Positions 1 through 4,592 of a DNA stretch of 5,425 nt are shown here, one piece after another; the first letter of the stretch is position 1; every line of letters starts with the position of its first letter. The stretch is from Microcella sp. (GTDB taxonomy: Bacteria > Actinomycetota > Actinomycetes > Actinomycetales > Microbacteriaceae). Made by a program: the position numbers and the translations under genes. The stretch spans positions 1-5,425 of the forward strand of contig JAIWOM010000117.1 in assembly GCA_020216895.1 (NCBI GenBank), in the 5' to 3' direction. Below the pieces are notes generated by a model that had not been told where the DNA came from, did no database searches, and saw nothing but the letters and a program-made list of their open reading frames with translations.

Positions 1-1
1 T

Positions 2-208
2 GTCGCGATCGTCGCGGGGCAGGCCGACCCCGACGCGGCAGCCGAGCGGCGGGTGATCACCCTGACTGCGCTCGCCCGGTCGTCGGAGGCGGCGATCGCC
101 GACCCGACGCCCTGGCTGCGGGATGCGGGGGCCGCGCTCGCGCGCACGCTCGAGCCGGAGGAAACTCGAGCCCGAGCGAACCCGAGCCCGAGTGACACCG
201 AGGTCTAG
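2..208 (+). CDS. 3' end of an unidentified protein (partial, 68 residues visible)
   Basis: Only the C-terminal 68 residues and a TAG stop are inside the window. Of the plus-strand frames this is the one that stays open to 208, and it has G or C at nearly every third codon position, as expected for a real gene at this GC content. The visible part is rich in Ala, Arg, Glu and Asp, with a likely amphipathic helix (residues around ITLTALARSSEAA), then DPTPWLRDAG and another alanine-rich helix. It ends in a polar tail (ETRARANPSPSDTEV). It has no membrane segment and no motif I recognise, so I give no function. The tail is encoded by a 16-bp tandem duplication. The gene converges on the polyphosphatase gene, and the two stop codons overlap, leaving no intergenic space. 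Confidence 0.75.
   Translation, partial: VAIVAGQADPDAAAERRVITLTALARSSEAAIADPTPWLRDAGAALARTLEPEETRARANPSPSDTEV
163..194 (+). repeat. 16-bp tandem duplication, two copies
   Basis: Positions 163-178 and 179-194 are adjacent copies of a 16-bp unit that match at 14 of 16 bases (differences at 166/182 and 177/193). The unit is built around CGAGCCCGAG. Because 16 is not a multiple of three, the second copy shifts the reading frame, so the two copies encode different residues. Without it the frame would read on to a TGA at 240-242 instead of stopping at 206-208. Confidence 0.7.
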
Positions 209-1140
209 CGCTGCACGTCGAGCGCGTCCATGTACCGCATGACGATGCCTTCGCGCAGCGCCCAGGGCGACACCGTGAGGGTCGACACCTCGAACACCTT
301 CATCGCCGTGCGCAGCACGATCGCGCCGGCGAGGATCTGGTAGCCGCGCTCGGGCGTGATGCCCGGCAGGTACTGGCGCACCTCAGAGGGCATCTCGCGC
401 AGCGTCGGCTCCCACTCGCGCAGGCCCGTGTAGTGGATCGGAGCGAGCTGCCCGGTGACGGGGTCGGCGGGGCCGCCCACCAGCCGGGCGAGCGAGCGGA
501 TCGTCTTCGAGGTGCCGACGACGCGGGTCGGGGTGGGGCGATCGGCGAACAGCCGCTCGCGCACCGCCGTGAACTCGGCGCGCGCGTGAGCGCGCAGGGC
601 CGAGACCGCCTCGCGGGCGGGTGGGTCGTCGCGCAGGTAGCCGATGGTCGTACGCCCGGCGCCGAGCGGCAGCGAGACCTGCACGTCGGGGTACTCGTCG
701 GCCCCCTGGGCTATCTCGAACGAGCCGCCGCCGATGTCGAAGAGCAGGATCTCCCCGGCCGACCAGCCGAACCAGCGGCGCACGGCGAGCATGGTGATGC
801 GCGCCTCGTCGTCCCCGGTGAGCACCTGCAGCTCGATGCCCGCCTCCGCCGCGATGCGGGCGAGCACCTGCTCGCCGTTCGCCGCCTCGCGGATCGCCGA
901 GGTGGCCGTGCCGATCAGGTCGTCGACACCGATCGCGGCGACCGCCTCGACCGCCTCGCGGATGGCATCGACGAGCAACCGCTGCCCCTCCTCGGTGATC
1001 GCTCCCGCGTCGTCGAGGTAGCGCATGAGCCGCAGGGTCGAGCGCTGCGAGTGGAACGGCACCGGGCTGGCGCCGGGATGCGCGTCGACGATCAGCAGGT
1101 GGACGGTGTTCGAGCCGACGTCGATGACTCCGAGGCGCAT
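205..1140 (-). CDS. ppx: Ppx/GppA family exopolyphosphatase / guanosine pentaphosphate phosphohydrolase, short form
   Basis: Predicted cytoplasmic phosphatase of 311 residues that removes terminal phosphate from polyphosphate or converts pppGpp to ppGpp; sequence alone cannot choose between these. Visible motifs, in order, are the family's ASKHA-fold elements: DVGSNTVHLLI at residues 7-17 (first phosphate loop), TATSAIREAANG 78-89, LTGDDEAR 107-114 with E112 at the place of the catalytic glutamate, FDIGGGSFEI 134-143 (second phosphate loop), VVGTSKTIRSLARL 207-220, and SPWALREGIV 291-300. E. coli Ppx has about 510 residues; this protein has only the N-terminal catalytic module, as do the short actinobacterial Ppx proteins. 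I chose the ATG at 1140 because MRLGVIDVGSN is the usual family N-terminus. A longer in-frame version starting at 1293 would run through the tRNA gene. No Shine-Dalgarno sequence is seen; a TACCCT lies 6 nt before the ATG, suggesting a leaderless mRNA. Confidence 0.93.
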   Translation of the reverse strand: MRLGVIDVGSNTVHLLIVDAHPGASPVPFHSQRSTLRLMRYLDDAGAITEEGQRLLVDAIREAVEAVAAIGVDDLIGTATSAIREAANGEQVLARIAAEAGIELQVLTGDDEARITMLAVRRWFGWSAGEILLFDIGGGSFEIAQGADEYPDVQVSLPLGAGRTTIGYLRDDPPAREAVSALRAHARAEFTAVRERLFADRPTPTRVVGTSKTIRSLARLVGGPADPVTGQLAPIHYTGLREWEPTLREMPSEVRQYLPGITPERGYQILAGAIVLRTAMKVFEVSTLTVSPWALREGIVMRYMDALDVQR

Positions 1141-1146
1141 GGCTCG

Positions 1147-1152
1147 AGGGTA
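1147..1152 (-). promoter_or_regulatory. Candidate -10 element of the polyphosphatase gene
   Basis: On the minus strand TACCCT is followed by exactly six bases (CGAGCC) and then the ATG at 1140. This places the start codon at the expected transcription start, so the mRNA would be leaderless. No good -35 hexamer is visible; TTCCGG at 1169-1174 is the nearest at 16 bp spacing and matches poorly. Support comes from the same arrangement at three other genes in the window. Confidence 0.5.
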
Positions 1153-1163
1153 CGCGGCCGCTG

Positions 1164-1192
1164 AGGCTCCGGAACACGCGGCAGCGGAGCCT
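1164..1192 (-). promoter_or_regulatory. Inverted repeat between tRNA-Gln and the polyphosphatase gene
   Basis: AGGCTCCG (1164-1171) and CGGAGCCT (1185-1192) form a perfect 8-bp stem with a 13-nt loop. The dyad starts 28 nt past the 3' end of tRNA-Gln on the minus strand, so it could end or protect the tRNA transcript, although no T-run follows. It also covers the -35 region of the presumed ppx promoter (centre about 38 bp before the ATG), so an operator is another possibility. A second pairing, CCGCTG 1158-1163 with CAGCGG 1182-1187, shares three bases with it and would exclude it. Confidence 0.4.
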
Positions 1193-1213
1193 GCAGAGAG
1201 GCCCGCAGAGAGG
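1193..1213. repeat. 9-bp direct repeat in the tRNA-Gln 3' trailer
   Basis: GCAGAGAGG occurs at 1193-1201 and again at 1205-1213, separated by CCC. It lies between the tRNA 3' end and the dyad. No function is apparent. Confidence 0.5.
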
Positions 1214-1220
1214 ATCAGAG

Positions 1221-1292
1221 CTGGGGTGCCTGGACTCGAACCAAGAACAACTGAACCAGAATCAGCCGTGTTGCCAATTACACCACACCCCA
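1221..1292 (-). tRNA. tRNA-Gln, anticodon CUG
   Basis: The minus strand folds into a complete cloverleaf of 72 nt. The acceptor stem TGGGGTG/CACCCCA has 7 pairs, with the U1-A72 pair typical of bacterial tRNA-Gln. The D arm is GTGT-AATTGGCA-ACAC with the conserved GG. The anticodon arm is GCTGA-TTCTGGT-TCAGT, with anticodon CTG at 1259-1257 flanked by T33 and G37. A 4-nt variable loop (TGTT) follows, then the T arm CTTGG-TTCGAGT-CCAGG and discriminator G73. CCA is not encoded; CTC follows G73, so CCA must be added enzymatically. It reads CAG codons, the expected main Gln codon at this GC content. gltX lies about 1.8 kb away on the same strand. In actinobacteria without GlnRS this tRNA is charged with Glu by GluRS and corrected to Gln by GatCAB. 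Confidence 0.97.
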
Positions 1293-1327
1293 TCAGCGGC
1301 GCATCCGGAGGCCGGATCTCGCGCTGA
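1293..1327 (-). other. Two-tier hairpin abutting the 5' end of tRNA-Gln
   Basis: TCAGCG (1293-1298) pairs with CGCTGA (1322-1327), and inside that ATCCGG (1303-1308) pairs with CCGGAT (1312-1317) around a 3-nt loop; a 4x4 internal loop separates the stems. The outer stem ends at the base next to position 1 of the tRNA, so in the precursor it could stack on the acceptor stem at the RNase P cleavage site. It could equally be part of the end of the upstream gene's transcript. A TAAACT hexamer at 1355-1360 on the minus strand, overlapping the upstream stop codon, is a weak candidate -10 for the tRNA. Confidence 0.45.
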
Positions 1328-1329
1328 AG

Positions 1330-1347
1330 CGGCCCGCGACCGGGCCG
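1330..1347 (-). terminator. GC-rich hairpin after the membrane-anchored protein gene
   Basis: CGGCCCG (1330-1336) and CGGGCCG (1341-1347) form a perfect 7-bp stem with a 4-nt loop, beginning 10 nt past the TAA stop on the minus strand. Only CTTC follows, with no real T-run, so this is a U-poor hairpin of the kind often seen after actinobacterial genes. It sits between that gene and tRNA-Gln, so it may separate the two or be read through. Confidence 0.45.
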
Positions 1348-1357
1348 AGTAGCGAGT

Positions 1358-2029
1358 TTACCCTAAGCCCGGAGTCACGATGTACGACACCGTGCAGACG
1401 CCCGCGCCGAAGCAGGTGATCTCGGCCATGATGCCCATGCCGGCGCTCGTGCCGCGGTCGGATCGCACCGTGACGGGGGTCCCCGCGTTGCGCGCCTCGC
1501 TGATCGCCTCAGCCAGCCGGGCCGACGCGGGCGGGGTGAAGCCGTAGTCGGCGGAGCGCTCCGCGACGAGCAGGTAGGTCTGCCGGAAGTCGCGACCCCC
1601 GCGCTCCTCGATGCGCAGCGACACGAGACGGCCATCGCGGGTCGAGAGCGTGAAGCCCGGCGTGACGAAGAGCGCCCCGTTGGCCTGGTCCTCCGAGGCG
1701 ATGAGCACCAGCCGGTAGTCGAGCAGCGTGCGGTGCGGGCCGACGGTGAGTTCGCCGCTCGCGGGCAGCCCCAGTGGGGCGGCCGCGATGGGCGGGTCGC
1801 TGAGGTCGATGCGCGGGGTGCGGGCGTCCTCGATGTAGGCCAGACCCTCCTCGGTGAAGACGGACCAGTTGAGGTCGGTGACCTGATCGGTGGCGGCCGG
1901 GCCGGGGTCGGCGGCGAGGCGCGGCACGGCGACCACGCCGAAGACCGTGACGCCCAGGATGATCACGCCGAGGATCATCGCCGGGAGCCAGCGCACCCAC
2001 TCGGGTCGGTGCGGATGTCGATCGCTCAC
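1358..2029 (-). CDS. Membrane-anchored protein of unknown function, extracytoplasmic C-terminal domain
   Basis: 223 residues. A short N-terminus with several Arg and His residues (VSDRHPHRPEWVRW) precedes one strongly hydrophobic helix at about residues 15-36. This predicts N-in/C-out topology with about 185 residues outside the membrane. There is no signal-peptidase or lipobox cysteine after the helix, so it is probably anchored rather than released. The outer part has alternating hydrophobic stretches suggesting a beta-rich fold and ends with two cysteines, C206 and C212, that could form a disulfide. I recognise no family. The GTG at 2029 was chosen because it leaves 17 bp to the divergent cytochrome gene and has TACGCT 6 nt upstream. 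An earlier GTG at 2077 would add 16 residues but would overlap the neighbour. No Shine-Dalgarno sequence is seen. Confidence 0.82.
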   Translation of the reverse strand: MSDRHPHRPEWVRWLPAMILGVIILGVTVFGVVAVPRLAADPGPAATDQVTDLNWSVFTEEGLAYIEDARTPRIDLSDPPIAAAPLGLPASGELTVGPHRTLLDYRLVLIASEDQANGALFVTPGFTLSTRDGRLVSLRIEERGGRDFRQTYLLVAERSADYGFTPPASARLAEAISEARNAGTPVTVRSDRGTSAGMGIMAEITCFGAGVCTVSYIVTPGLG

Positions 2030-2034
2030 GCGAC

Positions 2035-2041
2035 TAGCGTA
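2035..2041. promoter_or_regulatory. Overlapping divergent -10 elements shared by two leaderless genes
   Basis: TAGCGTA reads TAGCGT on the plus strand (2035-2040) and TACGCT on the minus strand (2041-2036). Each fits TANNNT, and each is followed by exactly six bases and then a GTG start, at 2047 and 2029. The two starts lie symmetrically 9 bp either side of 2038. The 17-bp spacer leaves no room for separate leaders or ribosome-binding sites. No convincing -35 is seen on either side; any would lie inside the opposite gene. Confidence 0.55.
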
Positions 2042-2046
2042 GAGGG

Positions 2047-2997
2047 GTGCCTTCCGCGAGTCCCCGACCCCGTGCACGGGCGCGCACGATCGCCGTCGCC
2101 GCGGGCCTCGCTCTGGTCGCGCTCATCGCCGCGGTGCTGCTCGCACGCTGGTGGCGCGGCACCGAGGCCGGCATCGCCTTCCTCGCCGACCACCCGGGCA
2201 CCGTCGCGCCCCTTCCGGGCACGCCCGAGGGCTTCCCCGTCTGGCTCGGCTGGACGCACTTCCTCAACGGCTTCTTCCTGCTCTTCATCGTGAGCTCGGC
2301 CCTTCACCTGCGCGCCAAGACCCGCCCGCCGGCGTTCGTGACGCGGCGCGCGACCGCCCTGTGGCGGCTGAACCCGGCCCGCGCGCCGAAGCGCCTCGGC
2401 CTGCACACCTGGTGGCATCTCGTGGTCGTCACGCTGTGGGTCGCGACCGGGGTCGTCTACCTCGTGCTGCTCGTCGTCAGCGGGCACTGGGCGCGCCTGC
2501 TGCCCACCGAGTGGGCGGCGGTGCCGAACGCTGTCTCCGCGGGCATCCAGTACCTCTCCCTCGACTGGCCCGCGCATGACAGCTGGATCACCTACAACGC
2601 CCTGCAGGAGGTGGTCTACAGCGCCACGGTGCTGATCGCTGCGCCGCTCGCGCTCGCCACCGGCCTGCGCCTCTCCCCCGTCTGGCCCGAGCGGTGGATG
2701 CGCGAGCACGGGCCGCTCAGCGAGACCTGGGCCCGCCGCACCCACGCGCTGGTGCTCTGGTACTACCTGGCCTTCACGGCCGTGCACGTCGGGCTCGTGC
2801 TGCTGACCGGCGCCCGGAAGAACCTCAACGCGATGTACGCCGGTGTCGAGGACGCCGAGAGCTGGGTGGGCGCGATCGTGTTCGGAGCATCCGTCGTCGT
2901 CATGGCCGTGGCATGGGTGCTGCTGCGCCCGCCCGCGCAGACGGCGATCGCCGAGCGCGTCGCCGACGTGCGGCGCATGCCCGCTCCCCCGCGCTGA
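2047..2997 (+). CDS. Cytochrome b-type integral membrane protein (cytochrome b/b6 domain family)
   Basis: 316 residues with six predicted membrane helices at about 14-33, 66-88, 122-146, 185-208, 231-254 and 274-293. The middle four form a cytochrome b-like core. Candidate haem b ligands are histidines within helices: H71 and H87 in WTH...ALHLR, H120 and H124 in LHTWWH, and H233 and H247 in THALVLWYYLAFTAVH. This resembles the membrane cytochrome subunits that pass electrons between quinone and a partner oxidoreductase (thiosulfate reductase or formate dehydrogenase cytochrome b type). Which ligands are used, and the partner, are inference; no molybdopterin, iron-sulfur or hydrogenase subunit is nearby. 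The GTG at 2047 is the first possible start, because TAG at 2035-2037 closes the frame upstream. A TAGCGT 6 nt before it and no properly spaced Shine-Dalgarno suggest a leaderless mRNA. It has its own hairpin after the stop, so it appears monocistronic. Confidence 0.87.
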   Translation: MPSASPRPRARARTIAVAAGLALVALIAAVLLARWWRGTEAGIAFLADHPGTVAPLPGTPEGFPVWLGWTHFLNGFFLLFIVSSALHLRAKTRPPAFVTRRATALWRLNPARAPKRLGLHTWWHLVVVTLWVATGVVYLVLLVVSGHWARLLPTEWAAVPNAVSAGIQYLSLDWPAHDSWITYNALQEVVYSATVLIAAPLALATGLRLSPVWPERWMREHGPLSETWARRTHALVLWYYLAFTAVHVGLVLLTGARKNLNAMYAGVEDAESWVGAIVFGASVVVMAVAWVLLRPPAQTAIAERVADVRRMPAPPR

Positions 2998-3008
2998 CGT
3001 TCCCCGCC

Positions 3009-3034
3009 AGATTCGCCACACAGCGGCAGAATCT
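3009..3034 (+). terminator. Hairpin after the cytochrome gene
   Basis: AGATTC (3009-3014) pairs with GAATCT (3029-3034), extended inward by GCC/GGC with one bulged A, giving a 9-bp stem 11 nt past the TGA stop. There is no T-run after it. It is a plausible 3' end for the cytochrome transcript. Confidence 0.4.
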
Positions 3035-3044
3035 CGCGCCCTGA

Positions 3045-3080
3045 CCGCCCTTCAGCCCCAGATCTGGGGCAGCGGGGCGG
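3045..3080. terminator. Palindromic hairpin between convergent genes
   Basis: The core at 3055-3070 is a perfect 16-bp palindrome (GCCCCAGATCTGGGGC), flanked by an outer pairing of CCGCCC (3045-3050) with GGGCGG (3075-3080). It ends 12 bp before the gltX stop codon and lies between two converging genes, so it can fold in RNA from either strand and is a candidate bidirectional terminator. Neither side has a T-run. A dimeric protein binding the palindrome cannot be excluded. Confidence 0.45.
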
Positions 3081-3092
3081 AAGCGCTGAGTC

Positions 3093-4592
3093 CTACAGCG
3101 TCGCGCGCAGCGCGCGCAGGCGGGCGAGCGTCGAGTCGCGGCCGAGCAGCTCCATCGACTCGAACAGCGGCGGGCTGACCCGGCGACCCGAGACGGCGAC
3201 GCGCAAGGGCCCGAAGGCGGTGCGCGGCTTCAGACCGAGCCCGTCGATGAGCGCGGCGCGCAGGGCCTCCTCGATGGCCGCGGGCTCGAAGGGCTCGAGC
3301 GGCTCGAGCGCGGCGATTCCGGCGTCGAGAACGGCGGCCGCGTCGTCGCCGAGCGAGGCGCGGGCATCCTGCTCGATCTCGAGCTCGTCGTCGGCCGTGA
3401 ATAGGAAGCCGACCATGCCCGGCACCTCGCCGAGCAGGTTCACGCGCTCCTGCACGAGCGGCGCCGCCGCGGCGAGCAGGGCGCGCTCGCTCGGGCGCGG
3501 AACATCGTTGAACAGGCCGGCACCCGAGCAGTACGGGATGCTCCGCTCGACGAACTCATCGAGCGGCAGCCGCCGCACGTGGTCGCCGTTGATAGCCTCG
3601 GCCTTCTTCACGTCGAAGCGCGCGGGGTTGGGGTTGACGTTCGCGACGTCGAACGCCGCTGTCATCTCATCCATGCTGAAGACGTCGCGGTCGGGCGCGA
3701 GCGACCAGCCGAGCAGCGACAGGTAGTTGAGCAGCCCCTCCGGGATGAAGCCGCGGTCGCGATGGTGGAACAGGTTCGACTCGGGGTCGCGCTTGCTGAG
3801 CTTCTTGTTGCCCTCCCCCATGACGTAGGGCAGGTGGCCGAACTGCGGGATATGCGTGGCCACGCCGATCTCGATGAGCGCGTGGTAGAGCGCGATCTGC
3901 CGCGGCGTCGACGACAGCAGGTCCTCGCCGCGCAGCACGTGGGTGATGCCCATGAGGGCGTCGTCGACGGGGTTCACGAAGGTGTACAGCGGCTGGCCGT
4001 TGGGCCGCACGACGACGAAGTCGACGAAACTGCCGGCCGGGAAGGTGATCTCGCCGCGCACCAGGTCGGTGAAGCTGAGGTCGCTGTCGGGCACGCGGAG
4101 GCGGAGCGCGGGCTCGCGGCCCTCCGCACGATAGGCGGCCTTCTGCGCGTCGGTGAGGTCGCGCTCCCAGTTGTCGTAGCCCTGCTTGGGGTCGCGGCCG
4201 AGCTCGAGGTTCTTCGCCTCGATCTCCTCCGGCGTCAGGAAGCTCTCGTAGAGGTGGCCGCTCGCGCGGAGCTTCTCGATGACCTCGGCGTAGATCGGCC
4301 CGCGCTGCGACTGCCGGTACGGCGGGTGGGGCCCGCCCGTCTCGACGCCCTCGTCCCACGTGATGCCGAGCCAGCGCAGTGCGTCGAGCAGCTGGTGGTA
4401 GCTCTCCTCGCTGTCACGGGCCTGATCGGTGTCCTCGATGCGGAACACCATCGTGCCGCTGGTGTGCTTCGCGTAGGCCCAGTTGAACAGGGCGGTGCGG
4501 ATCAGCCCGACGTGCGGGGTACCGGTCGGCGAGGGGCAGAACCGCACGCGCACATCGGCGCCGGTCGCGGTCGAGAAGGCGGGGGTGGTCAC
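3093..4592 (-). CDS. gltX: Glutamyl-tRNA synthetase
   Basis: 499-residue class I cytoplasmic synthetase that joins glutamate to tRNA-Glu using ATP. The Rossmann catalytic domain starts with [14 protein letters not shown] (17-30), where HVGL is the HIGH motif, followed by FRIEDTD (50-56). The second signature KLSKR is at 264-268, and the helical anticodon-binding region fills the rest to residue 499. The cysteine cluster that binds zinc in E. coli GluRS is absent (LYESFLT at 114-120; only C19 and C355 in the whole protein), as in other actinobacterial enzymes. Length is normal and nothing is broken. In organisms without GlnRS the enzyme also makes Glu-tRNA-Gln for GatCAB; this is likely here but not shown. 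The GTG start shares GTGA with the stop of the upstream transporter gene (4-bp overlap). A TAGACT 7 nt before the GTG may also give it a promoter of its own. Confidence 0.98.
   Translation of the reverse strand: MTTPAFSTATGADVRVRFCPSPTGTPHVGLIRTALFNWAYAKHTSGTMVFRIEDTDQARDSEESYHQLLDALRWLGITWDEGVETGGPHPPYRQSQRGPIYAEVIEKLRASGHLYESFLTPEEIEAKNLELGRDPKQGYDNWERDLTDAQKAAYRAEGREPALRLRVPDSDLSFTDLVRGEITFPAGSFVDFVVVRPNGQPLYTFVNPVDDALMGITHVLRGEDLLSSTPRQIALYHALIEIGVATHIPQFGHLPYVMGEGNKKLSKRDPESNLFHHRDRGFIPEGLLNYLSLLGWSLAPDRDVFSMDEMTAAFDVANVNPNPARFDVKKAEAINGDHVRRLPLDEFVERSIPYCSGAGLFNDVPRPSERALLAAAAPLVQERVNLLGEVPGMVGFLFTADDELEIEQDARASLGDDAAAVLDAGIAALEPLEPFEPAAIEEALRAALIDGLGLKPRTAFGPLRVAVSGRRVSPPLFESMELLGRDSTLARLRALRATL

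Noticed and set aside
433..1164. A 243-codon plus-strand frame opposite ppx
   Set aside because: It is a shadow of a gene with all family motifs; the translation shows no recognisable domain.
1141..1293. A 51-residue N-terminal extension of the polyphosphatase
   Set aside because: It would be translated through the tRNA-Gln gene, and the family N-terminus begins at the ATG at 1140, which also has its own -10-like hexamer.
2030..2077. An upstream GTG at 2077 for the membrane-anchored protein, adding 16 residues
   Set aside because: It would overlap the divergent cytochrome gene and the shared promoter block; the GTG at 2029 gives a normal N-in membrane anchor.
2026..3021. A 331-codon open frame on the minus strand, opposite the cytochrome gene
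   Set aside because: The translation is low-complexity and rich in Arg, Gly and His. The plus strand gives a coherent six-helix protein with conserved-looking histidines and high GC at third positions.
2998..3092. A tRNA-Glu or small gene in the cytochrome-gltX spacer
   Set aside because: No cloverleaf and no start with an open frame of useful length; the spacer is filled by two hairpins.
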